A stretch of DNA of 46,967 nt from Gnetum montanum (taxonomy: Eukaryota; Streptophyta; Gnetopsida; Gnetales; Gnetaceae). The stretch spans positions 331,104 to 378,070 of the forward strand of contig MNCI01020185.1 in the NCBI GenBank assembly GCA_015680685.1, in the 5' to 3' direction. Numbering within the stretch: position 1 is the first letter of the stretch; each line of letters begins with the position of its first letter. Of the stretch, positions 10,642 to 22,642 are shown one piece after another. The notes beneath the pieces were generated by a model. The model did not search any database. It was not told where the DNA came from and was given only the letters and a program-made list of their open reading frames with translations. The position numbers were made by a program, and so were the translations under genes.

Positions 10642-11482
10642 GACTTTTTATGCTGCGTCGAAAGGGTTGCATATACCGAGCTGTGTATGTGGGGCCTGGT
10701 GATTGCAGGGTGCATAGAATGTTGACTAGTGTTGACCAATGAAGAAAAAGCCCAAATCGTTGAATTGGAACACAAAGTTGGGGTGGTTTGAGAGTTGAGA
10801 GACTAGTGGATCAGTTGATAGAAAGGGGAAGGTAGATGGTCTTGGAAAGAAGAGTCAAAGGTTGGAGAATGTCATTAGATAGAACTCTGCGAAGAAGGGT
10901 TTGTGTAGTGGTTAGTGCAAAAACAATCAACCAACGATATCAAGGGGATAGGAGCTTAACAAACGGAACCAAAGGATATGCAAGTGGGTCCTCCCCATAG
11001 TAAGCAGTAGCCTTAGTAGCCCTTGCATATCATCAACACCAGAGTTCATGGGTCCCGTAATCAACAAATGGTGATCGCGAGTTAATACTCACATCCATAA
11101 GAACCCATCGAAGCATTAGGAGTTCATGCAAAACACGACAAATAATCAAAACATAAAATCGACAGTGAGGTAAGTCATGGAGAGAAATGGGTGAAGAGAG
11201 AGGAGTGGGAAATGAAAGTCCTACTATTGGTCACATGAAATCCCTTGTGAAGTTTGTGGTTAAGTGACATGGTAGGACCCATCCCTAGTTCAGACCCAAA
11301 ACCAACCACATCCAGTGACATCACAACAACATTCGGAGACTTGTCAATCCCCTAGAGTATAAGAATGCATCCATAAATAACCACCACTCCAACATGAGTA
11401 AGAGAGAGGAAGTGAAAAAGGGGCTAAGTTAGAGGAACGAAGCAAGTCCCATAACTAGTGCTTGTAGCCCGTTAGAGGCAAT

Positions 11483-11670
11483 CCAAGGGGTGTGCTTTGA
11501 ATTCCCATGTTTGTGTTTTGTTTCTTTTTTCAATGGGAACCACACCATGCAAAGACCCATGGGTTTTTGCATGCATTTGGCCAAGGGGTGTGCTTTGAAT
11601 CCTCATGTTTTTTTTTTGTTTTTGTCTTTGTTTTTTGTTTTTTTTTTCGATGATGACCACACCATGCAAG
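11483..11670. repeat. Two-copy direct repeat of about 95 bp in C spacer
   Basis: Copy 1 at 11483-11580 and copy 2 at 11581-11670, each beginning CCAAGGGGTGTGCTTTGAA and including ACCACACCATGCAA. H carries a similar two-copy arrangement at 23341-23479; E has one copy near 35237-35315. Confidence 0.8.
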
Positions 11671-12112
11671 GCCAAATTACCAAGGAACTTCCAATTAGGA
11701 GAAAACTTAGAGTGATAAGAAATCCGTGAGGACACTTTCGCAAACTAGGGAATAGAAAAAGTGCGAAGAATGTTGCATTCGCCTTAAAGTCACACCCTAT
11801 GCAAACCATTGGGTCCTCCTCAAGTTTGGGAACTACACAAGTCACACATTAATTAAAGTGTTTTTAATTGAAAGGGATTTTCATGTTTCCAAAAGAAGGA
11901 AAACCATGGAGTGGATGAATGGATGGATGACGTGGACTCACTATGTATTTTATGAGATGAAAGTATACGTAACTTCCTAGAACAACAATGCGAGGGCAGG
12001 AGCTAGATATAATAGGTGGACCATATCACACAACCCATCACAACAAGAAACGATCACACTAGTATATCTGATGACAAGAAGATGACTTATTAGTAAAACA
12101 ACTGGAAATTAA

Positions 12113-12137
12113 GCACACACACACACACACGCACACA
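12113..12137. repeat. CA microsatellite
   Basis: About twelve CA units with one CG interruption, in the spacer of C; non-coding. Confidence 0.9.
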
Positions 12138-12384
12138 GAAAAGTAAACAAACAAGCAAATAGAGAAGTAAATAAAGAAGGAAAAAGTAAGCAAGAATGGG
12201 CAAACATACGAATGATGTTGTAAAACAAAAAAGTGTAAAAAAAAAGGTTTCAAAAATAGTGAGGAGCTGAGTAGAGTAGGTTAGCATGGGTGATGGTCTT
12301 CCCCATGACTAAGCTGGAAGGAGGAGACCTGAAAAATGGAACGAGGTTGTCCCTGTGGCGATATGGTAGTAACACTGGTTTTGT

Positions 12385-13530
12385 GGAGTTTGCCTATTGA
12401 CTAACTATGTTTTCGTGGGGTCCTTAGGTTTGTGTATAAGCAAGGCCCCAGATGGAAAGGTTTTGGAAACGATATAAGGCCCCTTCCACAGTGTTTGAAA
12501 CTTAGTATGTTGCGGTACATGTGTGGGGTTCTAGTAGAGTACCTTAGCTCCATGTTGAAATGTCACCTTCCAAATCCTAGGATCATGATGTTTTTGATTA
12601 TAGGCCTTGTGTATCTCATTTGATGACAGGGCTACTAGTCAATTCTCATCTAGTACATTCAAGTTGATGAGTTGTTCTCATTGTGCTAGTGATAGGTCAA
12701 GACCTACGTCATTGGCTGTGGATGGTGTTTGGAGTTCTGTTTGGATTGGAAGTTTCGGTAGTTTCCCATACACTAACTCATAGGGAGAGTAACCTATAGG
12801 AAGTTTCCATGTGGGAGAGATAGGCCTAGAGGGCATCATTAAGTTTTGTGCTTCAATCCCTCCTATATTTGCTAATGGTCTTGGTGAGGATTTTGGTAAT
12901 CTCTCTATTGGTGATCTCAGCTTGGATGTTGGCTTGGGGGTGATAAGGTGTTGTAAATTTATGGTTGACCCCCAAGTGTTGCATGAGTTTATGAAAAGTG
13001 TTGCCTGTGAAATGAGTTCTGTTGTCTGAGATGAGTGCACATGGCACTCCAAACCTGTTCAAGATTTTTTGTTGGACAAACTATGCAGTTGTGTGTGAGG
13101 AACAGTCGGTGACGGTTGCCGCCTCTGCCCACTTAGTGTAGTAGTTTACATCGACGATGATGTATGCCTTCCCATTGGACATGGGTGTGATGGGACCCAT
13201 GAAGTCGATGCCCCAAATATTGAAGGGTTCTAGTGGCTGGATCCACTATTGAGGTCCCTCCATTTGTGCAGTCATCCCACCATCTCTTTAACATCATTCA
13301 TAGGAGTGGGCAAACCATTATGCATCTCTGAAGAGTGTAGGGTAGTAATATCCTACAAGCAGGATCTTAATGGCCATGTGTTGTCCAACATAGTGGGCTC
13401 CACAAGGGCCTTTGTGAGCATCTTGAAGGACGCATAGTGTATCTTCATTAGGGATGCACCATCGAACCAAGCCATCCGCACACACCTTATAAAGGTGTTC
13501 ATTGATTTCCATGAAGTGCTTGGCCTGGTG
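12385..13530 (-). pseudogene. Element C integrase
   Basis: DNA strand-transfer enzyme at the end of pol. Zinc-binding region near 13512-13260: the His part (DAHKGPCGAHYVG) is kept, but the Cys pair reads SYE-stop-C where H has SCECC, so the finger is lost. Catalytic core: first Asp in GIDFMGPI (13204-13206), second in ALISDNRTHF, Glu in HPQANIQAEITNREI (near 12890). The C-terminal GPY module (LWKGPYIV) is near 12460. Several stops (for example at Trp and Gln sites) and frameshifts break it. The core acidic triad survives, unlike in E. Confidence 0.85.
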
Positions 13531-15600
13531 GAGAAATTGTTATTTTTGCTGATGATCCCACTCCTTTGGTAATTCTTGGGTTGTGAGATAGGTGAGGATG
13601 TGGCCAAACCAAGGTGATTCTTTGGACATCTACTTATTGATTGCTCCAGCGAAGAGAAGTTCATTTGGAAATTGGTCTGAGAGTGGTTCCTCCTCTTTTG
13701 CGTTGTCCCATCGTAACTGAGATAAGTGGTCAGCAACCACATTCTAAGTTCCCTTCTTGTCTACCATAGTAAGGTCAAATTCCTAAAGGATCACAAGCCA
13801 CTGTATTATATGAGGGTTCATTGTTGGTTTGTTCATCGAGAACCGGATGGCACTGTGGTCAGTATGTATGAACACCTTGTACCTGAGCACATAGTGTCAG
13901 AATTTTTCCAAGCTAAACACCACTACCATTAATTCCTTTTCGGTGGTGGTGTAGTTGAGTTGAGCACCCACAATGCTGCAGCTTGCACAGTGGATATAAT
14001 ATGGACATCTCTGGTTGTCCAACTGTGTAAGCATGACTTCCAATGCATAGTTAGATGCATCTGTCATGATATAAAAGGTTTGGATCAATCAAGTGCCTGT
14101 ATAATTGGAGTTTCTATGAGTTTCTATTTAAGAGTTTGGAATGTGGATTCACATTCCCTAGTTCAGATAAATGGAGTGTCTTTCTTTGTGAGTTCCACTA
14201 ATGGCTTGGCGATCTTCGAGAAATTCTTAATGAAGCATCAGTAGTAACCAGTGTGGCCAAGGAATGACCAGACATCTTTTATAGTGCTTGGTTGATTGGT
14301 GATTCCTTGGATGGTCCTAATTTTTTCAAGGTCTACACTAATCCTTGCTTGTGAAATGTAGTGCCCTAGAACAATGCCCTCTTGGACGATTAAGTGGCTC
14401 TTTTGTTAGTTGAGCCGTAGATTAGTTTCCACACATCTTTTCAGAAATTGCTCAAGGTAGTCCAAGGCTTGTTCAAACGTTGCTCCATAGGTAGAGATGT
14501 CATCCATGAAGACTTCTACCCCATTGCCTATTTTTTGCTGAAAGATGCTAAGGACAAGGTATTGGAAAGTTGTAGGTGCATTGTACAGGCCAAAGGACAT
14601 CTTCTTATATGCAAAAGTCACCCAAGGACTTGTAACTATTGTCTTGGCCTAGTCTTCAAGTGTGATTTGGATTTGGTTATAGCCATTATAACCATCCAAA
14701 AAGCTATAGTAACAATGCCCCGCAATGGTATCCAACACTTGGTCTACAAATGGGAGTGGGAAGTGATCCTTAAAGGTAGCAATGTTTAGTAGTTGGAAAT
14801 CTATATAGACCCTCCATTTGCCATCCTTCTTTGGCACAATAATGAGTGGGCTAACCCATTTACTATCTGCAATGGAATAGATGAACCCCACTTTTAGCAA
14901 TTGCTCAATTTCATCCTTGACTGCTTGCTTTAGTTTGGGATTCAACCACCTTTATGGTTGTCATGGTGGCTTCATGGAGGGGTCGATATAAATCTGATGT
15001 TGGCATACCCTAGGATAAACTCCTATTAATTCAAGGTATGACCATGCAAAAGCGGCCTCCCATTTGTTCACCATCTTTAGAAATTTCTTCTTCTGTTCAG
15101 GAGCAAGAGTGGCATTGATAATTACTGGCTTGCCATTATGCAAAAATGCATATTGCAAATTGGACGATAAGGATTTGAGTTCCAAAGGCTCCTATTTAAA
15201 ATTTTCAAGGGTCTATAGATTTCTCCAATCATCACTATCATAAATAGTGGAGACTTGTTGATGGACCTTTTCCAATTCATCCATGCTCTTTATATAGGCA
15301 CATACAAGCCCCTCAGATGGTTCCATGCATAAAATGTTGCTATTAGAGTTAGCGGTCAGCCATTGGGTGCCTTCTTGATTCATGGCTACTATGTACAGGC
15401 ATCATTGAACTAATGATTCTTTGGCACACCGACTGCATGCTTGAATAGATGTCTACTTAGCGGATTATAGTTGCTACACACAGTTGCACCTAGAGTCACT
15501 ATATGCGATGCATGGAACGCGCTTCTTCTTGATCTTTCCAAAAGGATTTTCTTTTGAAATTTCAAGGGAAAGATCTCGGAGTTCTAATCATGCATCCACC
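13531..15600 (-). pseudogene. Element C reverse transcriptase and RNase H
   Basis: Copies element RNA into DNA. After a linker (15600-15190) comes a segment with PEQKKKFLKMVNKW and FAWSY (15185-15000). RT finger and palm: NPKLKQAVKDEIEQLL, WVSPLIIVPKKDGKWRV, DHFPLPFVDQVLD, YYSFLDGYNGYNQI (14945-14649), then FAYKKMSFGLYNAPTTFQ, and the catalytic FMDD at 14499-14510, intact. RNase H follows: TDASNYALEVMLTQL with its Asp and TTEKELMVVVFSLEKF with its Glu (14088-13897). Stops and shifts separate these blocks. The RT motifs are closest to the Athila branch of Ty3/gypsy. Confidence 0.9.
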
Positions 15601-15608
15601 ATGCTAAG

Positions 15609-16058
15609 CTAGGCTCTTCCCATTATAATTGGAAAATTCCCCTTGCAATTGTCAACATGAATGACCAGGAAGTCAACGGGATCAGACCACCCACAAACAG
15701 TGCTCACAATATCTTCCAACAATCCTAAGGGAACAGTAATGGATTGGTTTTCCAGCTCAAGCCAAATGTTGCTTTTCTTCAATGGGGATAGGTTCCAAGT
15801 CTTGTACATGTCATGTGGAATCAAGTTAATGCCTGACCCCGAATCCAAAAGAGCTTTACATGGCTCATTTCTTGCCAGTTGAAGATAGATGAGGGGGCTT
15901 CCTGGATCAGTCAATTTCCAAGGAATATGACCTGCCTTTATCCAGTCCATCACAACGTGTGTGAGCATGACAGTTTGTACCTTAGGAGGTGTTTGGTTTA
16001 AAGGTTTCTCTAAGGTTGGGATGGTGGAGGTGATTGAAGGTTTAGAGGCATTGGCCAT
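15609..16058 (-). pseudogene. Element C protease
   Basis: Aspartic protease; an open frame of 149 codons. The segment VMLTHVVMDWIKAGHIPW leads to the active site LLDSGSGINLIPHDMYKTW (catalytic Asp intact, 15834-15851), then LGLLEDIVSTVCGW, DFLVIHV and the end FPIIMGRA. It is continuous with gag upstream except for a frame change near 16050, so a Gag-Pro-Pol polyprotein is likely. It is the best-preserved protease in the window. Confidence 0.88.
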
Positions 16059-18460
16059 AGGTGAATGTGAGCATATGTTTGGGGTATTGGGCCAAAAAAT
16101 GGATGTTTTTGTGGTTTCACTTCTGATCCACTCAGCTGAGAAGTCAGTTGTAAGTTGATAGCCCTTGTAGCATTACGTTGCTATGGCTATGGTGGTATTT
16201 CTCCCTACATAGGTGAAGTAGGAGATAGCTGAGTCAGGGGTTGATGAGTAGGGATGGCAGGAGAAGGTGATGGAGGATAGTAGAGATGTGGGTTCATCCT
16301 CCTAGGTGATGAAGACTATGTTTGGAAGTATTTCGGAGGGTAGTAATGGTTTTGAAAAGTCACGTGACTAGAAGAGTCCCCCAAGGAGATTGGTTGCTGA
16401 ATGTAGTACCCATAAGGATCTGGTTGCCGGTAAGGGTACTACTGCCTTGGAGGTGGCATCCCCCACAATTTTGGATGCTGCCATTGCTAGAAATATTCAT
16501 AAGGTTGTAGCGGTGCTCCACTTGGATAATAACCTTGTTGTTGGTGGAACTGCATGGGATTGGCTTGTGAGTAAGGCAATCTTCAAGGTGTTTGCCTCTT
16601 TACCAAGTGAGGATTCAATGCATACAACCCAGGCTCTTGTAGATGCAACACCACAAGACAACACCCCTTAGGATGTTCGTATTGGCACATGTCACACCCA
16701 TCATCATCTTCTGTATTAGAGTTTGCAACCTATTCTGCTATAGCAACTTTGCCCTTACCTTTATGGTAGGCACATTCAGCTTCCTTTCTCCTATGTCGAT
16801 CTCGATCATTACTTTGTTCTTTGGATTCCTCTGCAATTTTTAGAACACTTTGAAATATTTTGTCCAAAGAGTCCCACATCTTATCAACCTTGGCTGATAT
16901 TTTAGAATTAAATTTTTGTAGGGGCAAGGTTTTATGGTTCATTGCTGCATTGAGTGGTGATTCTTCCTCATCATCACAAAATTGAACTTCCCTCTTTCGG
17001 ATGGAAGGATCCCGATTATACTCTTCTGCACTTTTCTTTTTTCTTAGTTCCCCCTCTTCTTTAGCCACCTGCTCAATTAAGCACTGTAGTTGATGGGTTC
17101 TTAGCTTCAATAGTTATCCTTGAGCATAAACACCAAGGGCCTTTCTGGTTTCAAAATGGAGCCCATCAATGATATGGCGGAGCTATTGTTACTGAGAGTA
17201 GCCATGACCAAGGCATCGATGTGACAATGAGTAGTATTTGCTCATGGCTACATCCAAGGGTTCATGACCACCTTGCTTCTACCCCTGGATTTGCCGTCTT
17301 AGGTTAGACACTCTAGAGTAGGTTTGGTACTTATCATTAAAAATTTTGAGCATCGTACTCCATCTCTTGATTGATTCTGGTTCCAAAGACCATTACCAGC
17401 TTTCTGCTTCTTTGATGAGTGTGCGGGGAAATAGCTTAAGTTTTTGCCAATCATTATCTATGTTTTGTAAGGTGCAAGCATCATGAAATGCTTGCAAGTG
17501 AGTTTTTGGATCACAATTATATCTCCCTTCAAATTTGGAAATGTTGTTCATGTCAAGGCTCTTGATTTGACTATCTTTCAAGTGCTTACTGGGTATTTGA
17601 CGTATCTTAGCTATGTTAAGCATACTTTGAGTCACCAGCAGTGGTTCATCCAAGTCATAGGCTTGTTGATGGCCACAATGTCTGTGATGATTTCGGCTGC
17701 CTCTCCTTTCTTGATGGTGAGACTTGCGTGATTGATCACGCTTTTCCTCACATTGTTCCTTTCAGCCCTTGCGATCACCATCACCCTGATCCTTTCTACC
17801 ATAGTTGCGATTGAAATTCGAATTGGGTGAAGATAAAGTGAAGCAAGAAGATGGAGAAGAGGGAGGGGAACTGCCACCACCCTGGTGTCGATCTTCGCCT
17901 CTACTCTGATGATGACCCCAATCTTCACATCCATCCTTTCCTTTGCCACGATCTTTCTTGCATGATGCCCCATCATCCTGGGGCTCCTGGACACTTAATT
18001 TCCTACTTTGAATGATGGACTGAATGATCTGGTGCATCATAGGAGGTTCAACTGAATGGGAATTATGAAAGATAGGTTCCTCATCGTCATGTGGATCCTG
18101 TGAAAATAAAGGGTTACTGAACTATTTTCCCTTCATGTGCTTGTGGCGTTTTACCTATTGGCAGTCCTGTACACATTATGCCTCAGTCGGACGATAGTCG
18201 CGGTAATGATGATCCTCCATTATGTATTCTACACTATAGTCCTGAATGCCTAGTCTAGTAAGATTTTGAAGTAGCATTCTAGGAACCGATCAGTCAGGAG
18301 GTAATATGATGTTACCCTCCATGTCCTACCAGTGTAGATGCTCATCCTAATGTAGGATAAAAGTGAAGTTGGGGATATACTCGTCTGGATGTGCGTATAC
18401 CACCCAACATTCTTATGGCACCGGTGGGTTGGATCCATCTCGCCTGTGAGAAGAAGACAT
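16059..18460 (-). pseudogene. Element C gag
   Basis: Start ATG at 18460 (MSSSHRRDGSNPPVP), 144 bp after the PBS. N-terminal part VYAHPDEYI and NFTFIL; then a His/Ser/Arg-rich linker (SSPPSSPSSCFTLSS, near 17860); then the capsid-like core (SLDMNNISKFEGRYN, KLKLFPRTLIKEAESW, 17580-17390); then an R/E/K helical region (16730-17110); then CDMCQYEHPKGCC (near 16680-16700), a variant zinc knuckle C-X2-C-X3-H-X4-C; then a Pro/Gln/Tyr tail ending near YYPPKYF (16330). The stops are almost all TAG/TAA/TGA at former Gln, Arg or Trp sites. Confidence 0.85.
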
Positions 18461-18603
18461 TCTGGATGTTAGATAATCGACTAAACTGGTGTGCCTTATT
18501 CTTTACTTATACCACCTAGCATGCATAGATTTCACTATCTTGGGTCCATTCCAACGAAGTGAATGATAATTTTGCTAAGACTAGATAGTGCATGTAAGAC
18601 TAA

Positions 18604-18625
18604 CAATCCCCAGCAACGACATCCA
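18604..18625 (-). other. Primer-binding site of C (tRNA-Asp)
   Basis: Minus strand TGGATGTCGTTGCTGGGGA immediately after the 5' LTR. Compared with the tRNA-Asp complement TGGCGCCGTTGCCGGGGA it has one extra base and three C-to-T changes. Confidence 0.85.
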
Positions 18626-19518
18626 TGATGAGTGGCGAGGTACCCCTAGACCCAACCATACGAATCACGGGCATTCACATGTGACTCGGTTGAATTTCGT
18701 AGATTGTAAGCACTTGTATGCATTGGACTCTAGCCAAAAAAACCTTATGTTAGAACAGTCGTTGTCTTCCCAACCTCACTTGTGATATTCTAATGTGATG
18801 GTTACGTGAGATTGAGGCAAATGATTTTTATTGGTTTTCTTTTTATCTTTCAAGATCTAATTCTTGAAATGTAAGAAATGGAATGTTGTGTAATCTATAA
18901 TTGTTCTACTCTATTTCTTAACTCTTCCTAACATAAGCAACCAATCCCATCTTCCATGCACATCTTGAGCATCCCTTAACCACTGCTGGGTTACCAAACG
19001 TTAAGTGTCACTGGGTTGCCGAGTGTTGGATTTATGTTCAAGATGGTTGTACTTATGGTTCTTACAAGATATAAAAGAGCAATAATGGTAAAGTGATAAC
19101 AATGAAGAATTAAGAAATTATTAAAGTGTTGGAATATTAAACTATTTAAATGCTTAAATAATTAAATCCAAATGCTGTAAGGATTACTTAAAAAGCTCGT
19201 CTTTATTGCTGGTCATGCTAATGGGCTCAAGTACATTAGCGCTCGAATAAAGAGCTGTACACCTTTCTCACACCTATTGTGGGCACTTGGAAAATATTCT
19301 AACTCTTACGAGAACAAACTGCAAGAGTTTCGCTATGGCTACTCAAAAAGATCCTAAGTGTAGTGGGTGCAGACTTATTTATAGCTAAAGACAAACTCTG
19401 CGTAAATGAGGCCTAGTTGATGCATGGATGGATGCTTTGATGGTGCACGTCAATGCGGCCACATCGATGGGACTTCGTCGACACGGGCTAGTTGATGCAT
19501 TAACTGAACACTTCATCA
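18626..19518 (-). repeat. 5' LTR of element C
   Basis: 893 bp, TGATGAAG to CTCATCA on the minus strand, partner of 7131-8024. TATA box at 19376-19383. The U3 array has units starting at 19417, 19437, 19450, 19464, 19478 and 19492, mostly 14 bp apart. Confidence 0.95.
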
Positions 19519-19523
19519 AATTG
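19519..19523. other. Target-site duplication of element C, right copy
   Basis: AATTG, identical to 7126-7130. Confidence 0.93.
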
Positions 19524-21479
19524 CTTGCAAAAGATTTGGTCCATCAAAAGTACATACATTAAAGCATGTAATCAGTATGCACAAGAAATATATATTTAAA
19601 GGTGTCTGTACACAGCAGCCACAAAACAAGAGGGCACCCAATGGTTGATAACTGACTCAGATAGTAGCACATTATGCATGGAACCAACTGAGAGCCTAAC
19701 ATGTTCTTATGTGAAGGGCATGGAAAAACTTGGACAAGTTCATTTCCAACTCTTTGATGAAGATGATGATACTTGTTGGGGAGAGTTGGAAATCCCTGAT
19801 AACTTCAAGTAAGAGCCCCTAGAGCTAAAAAATTTACTAGCCGATGTGGAATATGCATTTTTAAATAATGATAAATTGGTCATAATTAATGCAAATTTGC
19901 TCCTGAACAAAAAGAAAAGTTGTTAAAGGTGGTTAACAAATGACCAATAGCTTTTGCTTGGTCATATCCCAAGCTAATAGGAATTTATATGAGGATATGC
20001 CAACATCGCATTTACATTGACTCGACCATGAAGCCTAGAAGGCAATCGTAGAGGTGGCTAAACCCCAAATTGAAGCAGATCGTCAAGGAGGAAACTGAAC
20101 AACTCCTCAAGGCAGGGTTCATCTATCCCATCGTAGATAGTGAGTGGGTTAGCCCACTCATAATTGTGTCAAACAAAGGTGAAAAATGACAAGTCTGTAT
20201 TGACTTTAGGCTATTGAATATGGTAACATTTAAAGATCATTTTCCATTGCCATTTGTGGATTAAGCGTTGGACATCATATTCGGGCATTGTTATTATAGC
20301 TTCTTGGATGGTTATAGTGGCTATAACCAAATCCAACTTGCGCCAAAAGATTAGGCCAAGAAAACATTCATGAGTCCCTAGGGGACTTTTGCATATTGTA
20401 AGATGCCATTCAGTTTGTGTAATGCCCCTACAACATTTCAATGCTGGGTCTTTAGTATCTTCCAACAATAGATCAGTAGTGGTGTGGATGTCTTCATGAA
20501 TGACTTTTCCACCCATGGAGCTACATTTGAGCAAGTCTTGGACCACCTTAAGCAAGTATTGAAGAGATGTGTTGAAATAAACTTGTGGCTCAATTGGCAA
20601 AAGAGCCATCTCGTGGTCCAAGAAGGCATTGTGCTAGGGCACCAAATTTTTTAAAACGGGATTGAGGTAGACCGAGAAAAGATAAAGGTCATCCAAGGAA
20701 TAACACATCAACTAGAGATCATTAAAGATGTTCGGTCATTATTTAGACACACTGGCTACTACTGACGATTCATAAAGAATTTCTCTAAGATCACAAAACT
20801 GTTGGTAGAACTTAAAAAGAAAGATGCACCTTTCATCTGGACTAAGGAATGTGAACATGCATTCCAATAGGTAAAAGAGAAACTCATAAAAACACCAATC
20901 CTATGAGCACCAGATTGGTCTAAACCCTTCCACATCATGATAGATGCATCTAACTATGCTTTGGAAGTAATGCTCATGCAAATGGATGATAAGAAATGTC
21001 CATACTACATCCACTATGTGAGCTGAAGCATTGTGGAAGGACAATTAAATTACACCACCATGGAAAAAGAAACAATGGCCGTGGTGTACACTCTGGAAAA
21101 TTTTAGGCACTATGTGCTTGGCTACAAAGTATTTGTGCACATGGACCATAGTGTAATCCACTTCCTCATGAACAAGCCAATGGTGAGCCCTCATGTTATA
21201 TGGTGGCTCATGATCTTGTAGAAATTTGATCATATAATGGTAGATCAGAAAGGGACCAAGAATATGGTTGCTGACCACCTCTCTCACTTAAGATGGGATA
21301 ATAAAGAGGAAGAGAGCCTACTCTCTAATCAATTTCTAGATGAAATCCTATTTACAAGAGTAATAAATTAAGAAATGGCTGTGAAAATAACATGGTACAA
21401 TGGCATCCTCACCTATCTTCTCACTTAGGACATGCCACAAGATCTTGACTTTAGATAGAAGCAGCAATTTCTTCATCAG
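19524..21479 (+). pseudogene. Element H reverse transcriptase and RNase H (pol resumed)
   Basis: Continuation of the H pol after element C. The linker has EGTQWLITDSDSSTLCMEP (from about 19630). RT motifs: EEQ-type start near 20070, FKDHFPLPF and YYSFLDGYSGYNQIQL (20230-20345), GTFAY and LCNAP, then FMND at 20493-20504 where C has FMDD, so one catalytic Asp is lost. RNase H: IDASNYALEVML (20935-20990), TTMEKETMAVVYTLENF (21055-21105), FVHMDHSVIHFL, and the final Asp in MVADHLSHL (near 21270). There are about a dozen stops at former Gln, Trp and Arg codons, but little frameshifting. Confidence 0.88.
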
Positions 21480-22642
21480 GCCAAATACTTTATGGAAATC
21501 AATAGACACCTCTGCAAGGTATGTGTAGTGGCCTAATTTATTGGTGTGTCCCTAATGAAGAACAACTATGCATTCTCCATGATGCTCACGAAGGGCCTTG
21601 TGGAGGCCACTATGTAGGGAAATGCATGGCAATAAAAATCTTGATGGCAAGATATTATTGGGCTACAATCTTTAGGGATTCCCATCTATTTATCAAATCT
21701 TGTGAATGTTGTCAACAAGATAGGGGGATGCCCTGTTGCATGGAAGGTTCTTAATAGTAGATTCAACCATTGGAACCTTTTGACATATGGGGCGTTGACT
21801 TCATGGGTCCCATCACACCCATGTCTAATGGAAAGGCATATATTATCTTAGCAGTCAACTATTGCACAAAATGGATATAAGTAGTAGCCATTATTGATTG
21901 TACATCATCCATCGTTTCTAGATTTATACAAAAAATTATTGTAAATAGGTTTGGGGTGCCATGCTCACTAATTTTTGATAATATAACTCATTTCATAGGT
22001 GTCACTTTTAGAAAATTAATGCAATGCTTAGGAGTTGAACATAAATTAACAACACCCTACCATCCCCAAGCCAATGGTCAAGTAGAGGTAACCAACTGGG
22101 AGATCATAAAAATACTAACACGAACCGTTAGCAAATATAGGAAAGATTGGAGTACAAATCTTAACAATGCCATTTTGGCTTATTGCTCAACATGGAAACT
22201 TCCTATTGGCTATTCTCCCTATGAGTTGGTGTATGAAAAACTTCCAATGCTCCCTATTTAATCTAAGCTTCGTACACTCTTAACAACTTGTGGTTTGAAT
22301 CTTGACCTAAGTCTAGCACAAAAAAAAAGATTGATCAACCTGAATGTGCTAGATGAAAATCAATTAGTGGCCCTATCTTTGAATAAGGTGCACAAGGCAT
22401 TTAGCAAGCAATGTCATGACCTCAAAATAAGGAAAGTAAAACTTCAAACAGGAGATAAGGTTTTGCATTAGAATTCCACACATGTGCCCAAGAAGGAAAA
22501 ATTTCAAACATTGTGAAAGGGACCTTATATAATTGATCAAACCTTCCCCTCTAGGGCCATGTTGATCTACAATCTTGAAAGCCAAAATAAAAAGCAATTG
22601 GTTAATATTCAACAAGTAAAACCTTTCTTAGAGCTAAGATAG
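21480..22642 (+). pseudogene. Element H integrase and pol end
   Basis: Zinc finger region HEGPCGGHYVGK to SCECCQQDRG (21578-21725), with the His and Cys residues present. Core: GVDFMGPITP (Asp at 21797-21799), FDNITHF (second Asp, near 21975) and NGQVEVTNWEIIKIL (Glu, near 22088), so the acidic triad is present. The open frame at 21956-22261 ends at PMLPI. The GPY module (KGPYIIDQTFPS) is near 22518-22555, and pol ends with FLELR-stop at 22640-22642. Frameshifts and stops break the first half. Confidence 0.87.

Larger units (their letters stand above)
10232..12384 (-). other. Element C spacer between pol and ORF3
   Basis: About 2.15 kb without a supported gene, collinear with the spacers of H and E. 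It holds a TATA motif 403 bp upstream of ORF3 (10634-10641), a direct duplication (11483-11670), T-rich tracts and a CA microsatellite (12113-12137). Confidence 0.75.
7131..19518 (-). mobile_element. Element C: Athila-like Ty3/gypsy retrotransposon nested in H
   Basis: Complete 12,388-bp element on the minus strand, with LTRs of 894 and 893 bp, a perfect AATTG target duplication, tRNA-Asp PBS, gag, protease, RT-RNase H, integrase, spacer, shortened ORF3 and a GGGGGTA polypurine tract. It is the same family as H and E. It keeps more catalytic residues than H or E (protease DSG, RT FMDD, integrase D and E), but stops and shifts make it inactive. The LTRs differ at roughly one position in ten, largely transitions. 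Confidence 0.95.

Noticed and set aside
12059-12287. Frames with CVCVCV repeats and hydrophobic segments
   Set aside because: Translation of the CA microsatellite and T-rich spacer of element C.
7131-19518. Idea that 7131-8024 and 18626-19518 are solo LTRs and that H is two separate elements
   Set aside because: The internal region between them is collinear, PBS and PPT sit beside the right LTRs, and both C and H have exact target duplications.
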